Below, in pieces: positions 51,695-61,219 of a DNA stretch of 64,000 nucleotides. Position numbers and translations under genes: made by a program. Origin of the DNA: an uncultured Flavobacteriales bacterium (lineage in GTDB: Bacteria; Bacteroidota; Bacteroidia; Flavobacteriales_D; Crocinitomicaceae); NCBI GenBank assembly GCA_937973685.1, contig CALJKJ010000029.1, positions 8,003-72,002 on the forward strand. Direction: 5' to 3'. The notes beneath the pieces were generated by a model. The model had not been told where the DNA came from. It was given only the letters and a program-made list of their open reading frames with translations, and did not search any database. The stretch's first letter is position 1, and the number at the start of each line of letters is the position of its first letter.

Positions 51695-53968
51695 TTATTC
51701 TTTCACAACTGTAATCACTTTCGAACTTCCACTTTTAGCGGCAATTACTAATTGATAAACTCCTGATTCCCAGTTTTGAGCATGTAATTCATTCGTTCCA
51801 TTTTGAATAGTCGCATGTTGAATGAATCTTCCTTGTAAATCAAACACGGTCAACTCAAAACTTTCCATTTCATTTGACATAATAGTGAAATTCGTTGCTG
51901 ATGGAACGGGATAGATTGTCAAATCAAAATCAAGTAATTCATTAACAGATAAATGACAATTATTTAATGTGTTAAATGTTGGCTGCGCAAAAGTAAAAGT
52001 ACCTCCATCGTTGCAACGTGCATAGGCAACATCAGTTGTTTGTGCGGTATAATCAACTTGGTCGTATGGTGTTGTTCCATTCGATAAAATAACCGATTCA
52101 CCAGCAATACTTAATTTAAAATTCGTGTGAATTCCAGTTAATTGATCGGCATCATCATCTGTCCAAATAGGAAGTACAGCATGTGGAGCAAGGATAGTTC
52201 CAGCTGGAATTTGAAACTTCGTTAAGTTAGCGCCATCGTCCGAAAGGTATAATCCTCCAACTGTTAAGGCACTATTCGTTGTGTTATACAATTCGATCCA
52301 GTCATCACTTTCGCCATATGCATCATTAAACAAAGTATTATCCGATAATATTTCGTTTATGAGCACTTGACCACTTGTTGCCAAAGGAGCATTGATCAAC
52401 AAGGTATGGTATTCATGTTCTGCGCGTTGTGGACTGAACAAACCTGCATTTGCATTTTCAGCGTAAACATAATACTGAACTTGCGTGCAGTTTAAAGTAA
52501 GCGTAGCACCATAAACATGGTCACCTGCAGCGCCATCACCATGCAATCCATCGTCAAACATTGCAACACGATTAAATTTCAATTGCTTCTCAAAACGATA
52601 ACCAAAATAAACAGTTGTTTCATTGGAACACGTTGCTGTAAACGTTACTGTCGTTCCATAATTAGGAGCTGTATTGCTTACTGCATGAGCAGAAATAACT
52701 GGAGCAACCAAAGTGTAATTAGCATTCGTATTGAAATAAGTAACACGTGCAGTCATCAATTGTTGAATTCCAGGAGTAGAACTTCCTCCACCTGGTCCTC
52801 CACCACCGCCTGAAACAGCAGTTGTCAAACTATTTTGGTATTGTGTGTACGTATAAAATTTGTACGGATCTGCTTGAACAGCAGCATCAATCGTCGTTCG
52901 CAACGCATTAGCTGTTGTGAGGTATTGTCCCGATTCAAAAATATCTTTAACGATTGTGCGCACGTGAGCCATGTACATGCGTTTGTATAATGGATTCGCC
53001 AACATTTTAACGATTAACGGATGATTCACCGATGTACTATTCGACATTGGATCTAAGGTTGAAGGTGTTATCGTACCTGAACCTGTTCCACCTGGAAAAC
53101 CGCCAAAACTCATGTTTAAATCCCAAACTGTTGGCACAAAACGATTATTCAAATCGTAATACAAATAATAATTTTGGCGAAACGCTCCGCTATATGAATC
53201 TAAATTAACCAAAACGTTATTAAAAGCAAGCATCCACAAAGCACGATCGACATCCAAAACTTTTTCGATTTCAGTAAATGAATTATTCAACGTATCGGTT
53301 AGATTTCGCAATTTATTCCAACCGTAATTCGATTGTAATTCATATCCTGTCGCATACAATGAACTATCTTGACCCAAGTATTTTAAATCGGGACTTACAG
53401 AACTTCCTGGTCCAGCTCCTCCTACAGGATTGCATTTAAAAAACGCACCAGTTTCAGTGTAATAATGATCTGCATTGAATTTATCATCAATACTCTCAGC
53501 ACTTGAATACAAACCACGAAGTGTTCCGTTAATGTAAACGTTTGCAAAATTTGCTTTCGGACAATCCATGAACTGTTCCAAAACAGCATAGGAAAGTACT
53601 TCGCGAATCATGGAAGGATCTTGATATCCGTTTTGAAGTTTTATACTCGTATAACCTTGGTAATCTGCTTTTGCATGAATATAATCTAAGTTGATATGCA
53701 AAGGATTTTTGTTGTTATTTGCGTTATACGAACTATTTCCTTTGTACTTCACACCAACACTATCAAACATGGTTCCATTGATTCGTACCGAGTCGGCCAA
53801 TAAATAACCCTCTGTTGTTGCTGCTAAATTATCCAGTTGAGCATCCCAATTGCTTGCACTGAAAAATATTTCGATAGTTTGAACTGTTGAACGGTCATAA
53901 AAGTTTTGCGCCGACATCTTATCTGCAAAAATGAAGGTCGCAAATAAAAAAAGAATGATTTTTTTCAT
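51695..53968 (-). CDS. CotH kinase-like protein with lamin-tail and T9SS sorting domains
   Basis: Secreted protein of about 757 residues. Signal peptide about 1-20. CotH domain about 25-400 (SIKLQNGYQDPSMIREVLSY, INGTLRGLYSSAESIDDKF, VPTVWDLNMSFGGFPGG). CotH proteins are protein kinases in spore-forming Bacillus, but their role in Bacteroidota is unknown. Then a Gly-rich loop (GGGGGPGGGSS), a beta domain, a lamin-tail domain (about 535-650, DDWIELYNTTNSALTVGGLY) and a C-terminal T9SS sorting domain (about 675-757, IYPVPSATNFTI). ATG 53968 puts the signal peptide at the start. Confidence 0.85.
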   Translation of the reverse strand: MKKIILFLFATFIFADKMSAQNFYDRSTVQTIEIFFSASNWDAQLDNLAATTEGYLLADSVRINGTMFDSVGVKYKGNSSYNANNNKNPLHINLDYIHAKADYQGYTSIKLQNGYQDPSMIREVLSYAVLEQFMDCPKANFANVYINGTLRGLYSSAESIDDKFNADHYYTETGAFFKCNPVGGAGPGSSVSPDLKYLGQDSSLYATGYELQSNYGWNKLRNLTDTLNNSFTEIEKVLDVDRALWMLAFNNVLVNLDSYSGAFRQNYYLYYDLNNRFVPTVWDLNMSFGGFPGGTGSGTITPSTLDPMSNSTSVNHPLIVKMLANPLYKRMYMAHVRTIVKDIFESGQYLTTANALRTTIDAAVQADPYKFYTYTQYQNSLTTAVSGGGGGPGGGSSTPGIQQLMTARVTYFNTNANYTLVAPVISAHAVSNTAPNYGTTVTFTATCSNETTVYFGYRFEKQLKFNRVAMFDDGLHGDGAAGDHVYGATLTLNCTQVQYYVYAENANAGLFSPQRAEHEYHTLLINAPLATSGQVLINEILSDNTLFNDAYGESDDWIELYNTTNSALTVGGLYLSDDGANLTKFQIPAGTILAPHAVLPIWTDDDADQLTGIHTNFKLSIAGESVILSNGTTPYDQVDYTAQTTDVAYARCNDGGTFTFAQPTFNTLNNCHLSVNELLDFDLTIYPVPSATNFTIMSNEMESFELTVFDLQGRFIQHATIQNGTNELHAQNWESGVYQLVIAAKSGSSKVITVVKE

Positions 53969-53992
53969 AAAAAGTATTTTTTTTAAGATGAT

Positions 53993-54000
53993 CAAAGTTA
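53993..54000 (-). promoter_or_regulatory. -7 element for the CotH gene
   Basis: TAACTTTG on the minus strand, exact consensus, 25 bases before the ATG. Confidence 0.5.
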
Positions 54001-54011
54001 CGAAAAGTTTA

Positions 54012-54110
54012 ATTGAAGATTGGAAAATTTAAAATTGAAGATTGGAAGATTGGAAGATTGGAAGATTATAAAATTTCTAAAAAGTGAAAAACGTAATATT
54101 ACTTTTTTAC
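54012..54110. repeat. Composite repeat, left copy
   Basis: 54012-54069 is a short tandem repeat with an 8-base unit (ATTGGAAG, best part about 54035-54066). 23 bases later comes the palindrome GTAATATTAC (54093-54102) in an A-rich/T-rich setting. A second copy with the same parts in the same order lies at 59320-59390, on the other side of the FIST operon. Confidence 0.7.
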
Positions 54111-54164
54111 TTCGGTTATTTATTTCACAAACATTAATCTCACCAAATAAAATGGTTGAACTAA

Positions 54165-54557
54165 TTATTTTTCCATTATTATTTCAGAAATAATTTCTTT
54201 TGTTAATGGTTTGGGATAAAATCCTTTGACCATTTCAAACGAAAGCGCACGTTCTATTTCTTTTTCGTTCAAGGTAGATGAAACAACATAAAAAAATAGG
54301 TTTTCGGATAAAAACCCGTCATTAATTAATTTATTCAAGACATCGAATCCATTAAAAAATGGCATGTTGATGTCTAAAAAAACTACTGTTTTATTCCGGT
54401 CATTTGTAGTTTTCATTTCCTCAAAAAACGTCAATGCATCTTGACTGGATTGAAATATACAAACTGGAATGGAGGTTGCTAATTGTTCGATAACTTTTTG
54501 ATGAATGAAATTAAAAATCTGGTCATCATCGACTAAAACGATACGAGCTATATTCAT
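54165..54557 (-). CDS. Single-domain response regulator
   Basis: Receiver domain only, 130 residues. Acidic pocket VDDDQIF at 8-14, phospho-acceptor Asp in VVFLDINMP near 61, switch Ser in YVVSST near 92 and Lys in YPKPL near 118. It has no output domain and so should act by protein contact. It lies 7 bases after the histidine kinase gene and is probably its partner. Confidence 0.9.
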   Translation of the reverse strand: MNIARIVLVDDDQIFNFIHQKVIEQLATSIPVCIFQSSQDALTFFEEMKTTNDRNKTVVFLDINMPFFNGFDVLNKLINDGFLSENLFFYVVSSTLNEKEIERALSFEMVKGFYPKPLTKEIISEIIMEK

Positions 54558-54564
54558 GAGCTGA

Positions 54565-57030
54565 TTAAATTAAAATGTTAACTGTTGTGCCTATTCCCAA
54601 TTGTGAATCAACAGAGATAGAACCATTTAATTTTGTGACAATCTCTTTGCAGATGTACAAACCTAAACCTGTTCCTTCGCTCGTTTTTGATGCTCTGTAG
54701 AACATGTTGAAGATTTTTTCAAGGCTTTCTGTAGGAATGCCCTCTCCGTTGTCTTTTATACTGATCGCAACTTTATTGTTGATTCGTTTCATCGAAAACT
54801 CAATGACTGTTTCACGATGTTTCGAGCGGTATTTCACAGCATTTCCAATGATATTTTTCAATAAGGTGTTTACTCTTGTTTTATCAGAAAAAATGAGTGA
54901 ATCACCTTCACAATCAAGCTTAAAATCAATGTGGTCTTCAGCTGCATATTTCAAATCTTCGAAAATTTGTGAAGCCATTTCACACAATTGAACTGGTTCC
55001 ATGGTGATTTCCAAACGTGCATTTCGGGAATATTCTAATATTTCTTGAATGGTTCCATCCAAACGATTGACACTTGATTCGGCCATGTTCAAATATTCCA
55101 TTATCTCTGTATCTAATGTTGGATGCATTTTTGTTAACATGATCAATCCTTTTATTGACAACAAAGGAGAACGCAAATCATGTGAAACGCTGTAGACGAA
55201 ATTATCCAATTCCGAATTGATTTTTTTAAGCTCGTTATTTTTATTTAAGAGCACCAATTCAATATTTTTTAAATCGGTAATATCAATAAACGCATTTGTA
55301 TAACCCGCTAATTGATTTGAACCGTTAAAATTTGGAGCATTGCTCACCAAGAAAAAACGTTTGGATTTATCTGTTAAATCGATTGCGATTTCGTACAAGT
55401 TATCTGCAACTTTTAAATACGATTCAATGTAACCCAACTCCTTTTTAACTTTCAGTTCCGATTCTGGGCAATTCATCACAATCAGGTTTTGAGGCGAAAT
55501 AAGCGGAAGTAGTTCGTTGATTTTACGATTCATAAAAACAATTTCACCGGCTTTGTCCAATTCAATCAGTCCAATATTAACATGATCGATGATTCCTCTA
55601 TATTTTTCTTCACTTTTCTTGAGTTGGTTTTCTGATTGTTTTGCTTCAGTTATGTCAATAGAGGTCCCAATCAAGCGAATGACGCGACCATTGTCATCTT
55701 TTTCAGAAATTGAAACACCTTTGACAATGCGTAGTTCATTGTCATTTTCGCGGTAAATTCGAAATTCTTGTTCAATAAAATCTCTTTCACCATTGATCAA
55801 TTGATCAATTTCATGGACTGCTTTGTTGTAATCACTTGGATGTAAGCGCTGCTCCCAAAGGGAATTAAAGTTTTCAATATCCTTGTTTTTGATGCCGTAC
55901 TGTTCAATTAACACGTGATTCCACATAACGAAATCAGATGTTAAATCGTATTCCCAAATTCCAATTAGTGATTTTGTTGTAATTAATTCAAAGCGCGAAT
56001 TGATGCGCAATAAGTCTTGTTGATTTTTTCTTTCCTCAGAAATATCACGTTGCAAAGCGATGAAATTGATGAGTTGATGTTCTTCGTCAAAAACGGGTGT
56101 TATTTCGAGATTAACAAAATAAGGTGTTCCATTTTTTCGATAATTGAGCAACGTTGTTGCAATTCCTTCGTGTTTTCGAAGGGCTAAAGCAATCATTTTT
56201 ACTGTTTCTTTATCCGTTAATTCACCTTGTAAAAAATCTTTGGGCTTTTTCCCTTTCACATCGCTCAATTGATAACCAGTCATCGCAATAAATGAATCAT
56301 TGATCCATTCCACATAGCCAAAAGCATCGGTAATAACGACACCATTTTTTGATTTGGTTGCAATCATGGATAGTTTTCTCAATTCAATTTCGGCATCGTG
56401 AATTTTAGCGAGCTGTTCTTCAATTTGTTGACTCTTGTATCGGTTAAAAAATAAAGAACGCACCTGTTGGCAAAAGAGATTGAAAATTGTACTATGACTT
56501 GCATCTAAGGTACGATATAATGGAGCGTTTTCAATAGAAATCAAGCCCATTAATACACACGAAAAATTGGTCTCTTTGTCCTCGAAATAAAAAAACAAGG
56601 CTTGATTAAACTGACTAAATACTTTTGACCCAGCCATTTGTTCATTTGAAAAAACAAAAGGAGCTAATTCATTTGTTTGAAAAATAAAATTATCAATACA
56701 CTTAACAACCTCATCTTCATCAATTTGAGCTGCATTTTTACCTTCAACAAACAATTGACTTTTTGCACCTTTTTTGCGAGTGAGAACAACAGATGTTTCA
56801 ATTTCAAGAATATCAATAATCGTTTCCGAAATCAAATGTAAAAACGAAGTGTTATCTATTTCATTAAGAGACAAGTAATTGAATTTACTCAAGCGTTTGT
56901 ACAATTCTAATTCGTGATCGAGTTGATTTTTCGCATTGATCAATTCTTGCTCGACGACTGAGAATCTGGTCACGCGAAGTTGCAATTCCCGATTGGCTTT
57001 CAATAACTGTTGTGTATCAAATTCATTCAT
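54565..57030 (-). CDS. Multi-PAS sensor histidine kinase
   Basis: Soluble kinase of about 821 residues with no transmembrane segment. N-terminal coiled coil (about 1-45), GAF-like region (about 55-205), then three PAS domains (about 225-330, 345-465 and 470-600). The HisKA domain (about 600-670) has the phospho-acceptor His in FVYSVSHDLRSPLLSIKGL. The HATPase domain has NTLLKNIIGNAVKY, IKDNGEGIP and GTGLGLYI. I start at ATG 57030, two bases after the FIST stop; the longer frame overlaps the FIST gene. The FIST protein is a likely upstream input. Confidence 0.9.
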   Translation of the reverse strand: MNEFDTQQLLKANRELQLRVTRFSVVEQELINAKNQLDHELELYKRLSKFNYLSLNEIDNTSFLHLISETIIDILEIETSVVLTRKKGAKSQLFVEGKNAAQIDEDEVVKCIDNFIFQTNELAPFVFSNEQMAGSKVFSQFNQALFFYFEDKETNFSCVLMGLISIENAPLYRTLDASHSTIFNLFCQQVRSLFFNRYKSQQIEEQLAKIHDAEIELRKLSMIATKSKNGVVITDAFGYVEWINDSFIAMTGYQLSDVKGKKPKDFLQGELTDKETVKMIALALRKHEGIATTLLNYRKNGTPYFVNLEITPVFDEEHQLINFIALQRDISEERKNQQDLLRINSRFELITTKSLIGIWEYDLTSDFVMWNHVLIEQYGIKNKDIENFNSLWEQRLHPSDYNKAVHEIDQLINGERDFIEQEFRIYRENDNELRIVKGVSISEKDDNGRVIRLIGTSIDITEAKQSENQLKKSEEKYRGIIDHVNIGLIELDKAGEIVFMNRKINELLPLISPQNLIVMNCPESELKVKKELGYIESYLKVADNLYEIAIDLTDKSKRFFLVSNAPNFNGSNQLAGYTNAFIDITDLKNIELVLLNKNNELKKINSELDNFVYSVSHDLRSPLLSIKGLIMLTKMHPTLDTEIMEYLNMAESSVNRLDGTIQEILEYSRNARLEITMEPVQLCEMASQIFEDLKYAAEDHIDFKLDCEGDSLIFSDKTRVNTLLKNIIGNAVKYRSKHRETVIEFSMKRINNKVAISIKDNGEGIPTESLEKIFNMFYRASKTSEGTGLGLYICKEIVTKLNGSISVDSQLGIGTTVNILI

Positions 57031-57032
57031 GC

Positions 57033-58220
57033 TTATTTTCTGTAAATAGCATACAATGCTGTGGTATAATTGTGATAGGTGTTTTTTCCATTTATGCGTG
57101 CAAATTCTCCGAAACCATACATACCTAACCAAGGTGGACAAGTACCATTTTCATAAAAAGGGAACTGCATTTTACTCACCAATTCTTCTTTTATTACGCG
57201 GTTAAATAGATACCTACCGCGTGCCAAACAATCGGCATGGAAGACAGCAATTGGTTTTTTGCCTTGAGCGCGAACCATCATTTTATTTACCATTTTTTCC
57301 ATTTCGGAAAATATCAATTCTTCGTCGCGTTTACACAACCATATTTTAGTTCCTTCTTCACAGGACACAGGATAATAGATTGCTGATCCCTCGTGTTTTG
57401 TCACCACGCGTAAAATATGTTTATTGCCATATTCCTTAGCTTGCGAAGGTGATAATTCTTCTGCTATTGCACCAATTGGAATAGATTCGCCACAGGTTGC
57501 GTTTTCTGGCAATCCTAAATGATGCAGGTATTCTTCCCAAGCTGGTTTATTATTGATTTCTTCAATGATATGACCTGTCGATTTAGTAACTATCAATGGT
57601 TCACCAATAGCATTGAAACCATGTGTCGCTTGTGTATCAATAATTAAGGTTTCATCATAAAATCCAACCGCAAACGCAGCATGCTCAAAGACCTCGTGAT
57701 TTACAGCTTGATAATTGATAAATCCTTTCATATTGTCAGAAGACGTTGCACCAAAAAGTGTTACATCAGGTCCAAAAACCAATTCAAACGCATCAATTAC
57801 ATGTTGGTTATCTGTATCAATTCCAGATCCTAAAAAGTAGACCATGTTGATATTAGCCGATTGACTTTTGAGGCTTGTTGCTAATTGTTGTGCTTTTTCG
57901 AACGCTGTTTTACCCGAAATTTCAGGCACATGAGCTACAGCAAATTCTTTCCCTGTAACAGCCATTAATGCGATATCTTTCATTGATTCACTCACTCCCT
58001 CTCGCCCAACAACACCACAACAGGATGCAGCTAAAACGGTAGCTGAAGGAACAAGTTCTTTTGCTTGATCGACTAATTCTTGAAAGTCATGACCGATACT
58101 TGCATGAAAAATCAACAAGTTTGCTTGGTTGTAATTATCTCCTAAAGCGGATTCAAGGCATTCCAACACACCTCTTTTAGTGTTCACTACACGTGTACTA
58201 GCTGAATGAAATTGTAACAT
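57033..58220 (-). CDS. FIST domain sensory protein
   Basis: Protein of 395 residues with FIST N (about 30-220, AASCCGVVGREGVSESMKDI, FLGSGIDTDNQHVIDAFELV) and FIST C (about 225-380, VFHADCLARGRYLFN, FYENGTCPPWLGMYGFGEFA) domains. FIST is a predicted small-ligand sensor, known in bacteria in kinases, diguanylate cyclases and as stand-alone proteins. Here it is stand-alone and cytosolic. It lies 3 bases after the lipoprotein gene and 2 bases before the kinase gene. Confidence 0.9.
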   Translation of the reverse strand: MLQFHSASTRVVNTKRGVLECLESALGDNYNQANLLIFHASIGHDFQELVDQAKELVPSATVLAASCCGVVGREGVSESMKDIALMAVTGKEFAVAHVPEISGKTAFEKAQQLATSLKSQSANINMVYFLGSGIDTDNQHVIDAFELVFGPDVTLFGATSSDNMKGFINYQAVNHEVFEHAAFAVGFYDETLIIDTQATHGFNAIGEPLIVTKSTGHIIEEINNKPAWEEYLHHLGLPENATCGESIPIGAIAEELSPSQAKEYGNKHILRVVTKHEGSAIYYPVSCEEGTKIWLCKRDEELIFSEMEKMVNKMMVRAQGKKPIAVFHADCLARGRYLFNRVIKEELVSKMQFPFYENGTCPPWLGMYGFGEFARINGKNTYHNYTTALYAIYRK

Positions 58221-58223
58221 AAT

Positions 58224-59258
58224 TTATCTATATAATTGTAAGTAGTCAAAAGTTAAAAGCGTTATCGAACTCGTGCCTCTTTGTCCAAAAGCACTAGTCA
58301 CGCCATTTTGCCCATTCCTTCCCGCTCTACCGGGAGAAAGGCCTTCTAAATTTCTTCCTGGTTTTCCTCCAACACCACCTCTACCAGGTTGACCTGGTAC
58401 TCCTGCTGGTACTGATATCGATATATTTCTTTGCAATTCGGAAGCTGAAGGGTGAATATAGCAGATAACATTGCCACCATTTCCTCCAAAACCAGCATTT
58501 CCTCCATGACCTCCATCGCCTCCATCGCCAGCGTATTTTATTTTATTATTGGAGTTTTCAGCTGCTTTTCCATCACCTCCATTTCCACCATTCCCACCAT
58601 CACCTCCGGTTCCACCAGGCGCATAGATGGATAATTGAGCAGCGGTTGATTGCATAAAATACGTTTCATTCGTTGTAAGGTTTTGTACATGAAAAAAATA
58701 CATGTTACTATCCTTCCAACAATGGATGGACAAGTCAACACCGTTTAATCCATTTTGTCCACTCGTTCCATCTAGTCCCGATTTTCCAAAACGGAACAAC
58801 AAGGCTTGACTGCCATTTGATCCATCAGCTCCATCTCCAGCTTTTTTTTGTGAAAATGTCAATTCAATCGGCGCATTGTAATTTAGTCGCAAAGTATCCC
58901 AATTTGAGAAAGTCTCCTCGTGCTTATTGGCAATTGTTAATTTAACAGGTACCTTATTTTGAAAAAATTTAGATGGAAGTTGTGTTGTTTCGAACTTACC
59001 TTTCCGTCCAGTGAATTGTATGTTTTCCGTTGCAACATAAATATTATTTTTTTGAGCATCTATCAATTCTCCCGACTTCATTTTTATCAAAACTGTACCT
59101 GAAATTGGAACTGCATAATTAAGTGGTTGATAGGGATCGTATTCAAGAATTAACTGATCTATTTCTTGGAAGTCAATTTTATTCACCGGATTACATGCAA
59201 CGAGAGCAAGATAAACACTAAAAAATCCCAAAACGGGAAAACTACGTAGAAACCTCAT
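58224..59258 (-). CDS. Lipoprotein with Gly-rich collagen-like repeats
   Basis: Lipoprotein of 344 residues, not recognised as a known family. Lipobox LALVAC with Cys at 22. Residues about 25-150 form a beta-rich domain. About 150-180 and 215-325 are Gly-Asp/Asn-rich with many G-x-x or G-G-x triplets, such as GGDGGNGGNGGDG, GDGGDGGHGGNAGFGGNGGN and GVPGQPGRGGVGGKPG. These could form collagen-like or polyglycine-II structures outside the cell. First gene of the operon with FIST, kinase and receiver genes, which suggests it is the outer part of that sensory system. Confidence 0.6.
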   Translation of the reverse strand: MRFLRSFPVLGFFSVYLALVACNPVNKIDFQEIDQLILEYDPYQPLNYAVPISGTVLIKMKSGELIDAQKNNIYVATENIQFTGRKGKFETTQLPSKFFQNKVPVKLTIANKHEETFSNWDTLRLNYNAPIELTFSQKKAGDGADGSNGSQALLFRFGKSGLDGTSGQNGLNGVDLSIHCWKDSNMYFFHVQNLTTNETYFMQSTAAQLSIYAPGGTGGDGGNGGNGGDGKAAENSNNKIKYAGDGGDGGHGGNAGFGGNGGNVICYIHPSASELQRNISISVPAGVPGQPGRGGVGGKPGRNLEGLSPGRAGRNGQNGVTSAFGQRGTSSITLLTFDYLQLYR

Positions 59259-59319
59259 TTTTTAGCTTGTTTTACCTACAAGTTTACTAAAAATCAAGGT
59301 GTTATCAAAGAGAAAAGTG

Positions 59320-59390
59320 TTGGAAGATTGGAAGATAAAGATTGGAAGATTGAAGATTGGAAGATTGGAAAAAAGTAATATTACGTTTTT
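59320..59390. repeat. Composite repeat, right copy
   Basis: 59320-59370 has the same ATTGGAAG-type tandem units as 54012-54069. It is followed by the palindrome GTAATATTAC (59375-59384), with flanks AAAAA on one side and GTTTTT on the other. The four-gene FIST operon lies between the two copies. Confidence 0.7.
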
Positions 59391-59462
59391 AACTCATTAT
59401 TTCTTCTTTGCTATTTATTGCTAAATTAGTAAACAAAACACCCTTTCATCTGTTTTAATTAC

Positions 59463-60377
59463 ATGGAAAATCAAACCATTATCAAGGTTGAACATTTAGC
59501 CAAAAAATTCGGGACGTTTGAAGCAGTCAAAGACGTTTCTTTCACCGTCAACAAAGGTGATGTCTTCGGATTTTTAGGCCCTAATGGCGCTGGAAAAAGT
59601 ACAACTATCCGTTGTTTGCTCTCGTTAATTCAACCCGACAAAGGAACAATTGAATTGTTTGGAAAATCGTTAAATAACGATCGATCCGCAATATTGCGCA
59701 ACATCGGTAGTATTATCGAAAAACCAGATTTTTACAAGTACTTGTCGGCACAAAAAAACTTGGAAATTTTTGCACGAGTTTCGGGTGCACAGGTAAGTTC
59801 TAAAGAAATCGCTGAAATGCTCGACTTTGTTGGATTGGGTAACCGAGCAAAACACAAGGTTAAAGGCTTTTCACACGGAATGAAACAACGACTAGGCATT
59901 GCGCAAACCTTGTTACACAAGCCAGAATTAATCATTTTGGACGAACCAACTACAGGTCTCGATCCGCAAGGAATCATCGAAATACGCAACTTGATTTTGC
60001 GGTTGAAAAACGAACAAAACAAAACCATTTTGTTGTCGTCGCACCAATTATCGGAGATCGAGTTAATCGCAAATAGAATGGTTATCATCAATCAAGGACG
60101 ATCGATTGTTGAAGGAGAAGTTGCGGCTTTGTTGAATAGCGACGAAACGGTTGTGCGCATTGAAATCGATGAAGCGGAAACAGCGCTTAAATTGGTTGCT
60201 GAATCCATGAATGATGTACATGTTACTCAATCGGGGCCGAACGAACTGGAAGTGACGCTTTCAAAACAACGTGTTCCCGAATTGACCCGAGCATTAGTTG
60301 CAAGCGGATGTGCTATTCACGCGATCGAACCGAAACGAAAATTAGAAGATTATTTCATCAAAACCATTCAAGCATAA
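59463..60377 (+). CDS. ABC transporter ATP-binding protein
   Basis: Cytosolic ATPase of 304 residues. Walker A LGPNGAGKSTTIRC near 38-51, ABC signature SHGMKQRLG near 139, Walker B LIILDEPTTGLDP near 158, and the switch His in LLSSHQLSEIE near 197. The C-terminal extension (about 220-304) is of the kind seen in ABC-2 type exporters. It is paired with the permease gene that starts on its stop codon. Confidence 0.93.
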   Translation: MENQTIIKVEHLAKKFGTFEAVKDVSFTVNKGDVFGFLGPNGAGKSTTIRCLLSLIQPDKGTIELFGKSLNNDRSAILRNIGSIIEKPDFYKYLSAQKNLEIFARVSGAQVSSKEIAEMLDFVGLGNRAKHKVKGFSHGMKQRLGIAQTLLHKPELIILDEPTTGLDPQGIIEIRNLILRLKNEQNKTILLSSHQLSEIELIANRMVIINQGRSIVEGEVAALLNSDETVVRIEIDEAETALKLVAESMNDVHVTQSGPNELEVTLSKQRVPELTRALVASGCAIHAIEPKRKLEDYFIKTIQA

Positions 60378-61219
60378 TGTTGCTCAAAAACACGTACAAC
60401 GAATTTATAAAAATCGTTTCAAAACCAAGAAGTTACTTGGGATTTGGTGCATTAACATTATTAATATGCATCATTATTTTTGCCATGAAAGCAGATGGTG
60501 AATCGATCGTTTCTTTTGTAACTGCTAGTTTCGAACAAACGCTTTCGTTCAACGGAAAATTGGTAAACGGAAATTTAATCGCCTTCATCATTTTACAAAT
60601 GTTGGTGGTGCATATTCCATTATTAGTTGCATTGGTTACAGGCGATTTGATTTCAGGCGAAGCAGCTATGGGAACCATTCGGATGTTGGCAACGAAACCC
60701 ATTTCCCGCACACAAATTGTCCTTTCGAAATTCATTGCTGGTGCAATGTACACCTTGTTATTGACCTTGTGGCTCGGATTTTTATCGTTAGTGGTCTCGC
60801 ACTTGGTATTTGGAGCAGGAGATTTGATTGTTTTGAACAGCGATGGCTTGGTCATTCTTCCGGAAGCCGATATATTGTGGCGTTTTGGTTTGGGATTTTG
60901 TGTCGCGTTTTTGGCCTTACTGACCGTTGCTACACTATCACTTTGCCTTTCTGCTTTCTCTGAAAACTCCATCGGACCAATTGTTGCAACGATGGCTATC
61001 ATTATATTGTTTACCATTATCGGAAGTTTGGACGTGACAGTATTTGATAACATCAAACCCTATTTATTCACCACCCACATGGCATCTTGGCGCAGTTTCT
61101 TCGAACAACCTGTTCCCTACGATTCCATCATCCAATCCATTGTTGTGTTGCTGGTTCACATTATCGTTTTAATTGGCATTACACTTTATAAATTCAACAA
61201 AAAAGACATCACATCCTAA
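60377..61219 (+). CDS. ABC-2 type permease
   Basis: Membrane protein of about 280 residues with six predicted helices (about 18-36, 58-80, 105-128, 150-175, 180-200 and 245-270), the ABC-2 layout. After the second helix it has GDLISGEAAMGTIRMLATKP, a typical ABC-2 permease phrase. ATG 60377 overlaps the TAA of the ATPase gene; the longer frame from 60308 is unlikely. The substrate is unknown. The LolA-like gene begins at its stop codon. Confidence 0.88.
   Translation: MLLKNTYNEFIKIVSKPRSYLGFGALTLLICIIIFAMKADGESIVSFVTASFEQTLSFNGKLVNGNLIAFIILQMLVVHIPLLVALVTGDLISGEAAMGTIRMLATKPISRTQIVLSKFIAGAMYTLLLTLWLGFLSLVVSHLVFGAGDLIVLNSDGLVILPEADILWRFGLGFCVAFLALLTVATLSLCLSAFSENSIGPIVATMAIIILFTIIGSLDVTVFDNIKPYLFTTHMASWRSFFEQPVPYDSIIQSIVVLLVHIIVLIGITLYKFNKKDITS

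Noticed and set aside
51848..52830. Gly-rich loop GGGGGPGGGSS in the CotH protein as a sign of frameshift
   Set aside because: The frame is continuous on both sides and the loop joins two recognisable domains, so it is a linker.
60433..61056. Long open frame (207 codons) on the minus strand opposite the ABC permease
   Set aside because: It is antisense to a clear membrane protein, has a low-complexity composition and no recognisable domain.
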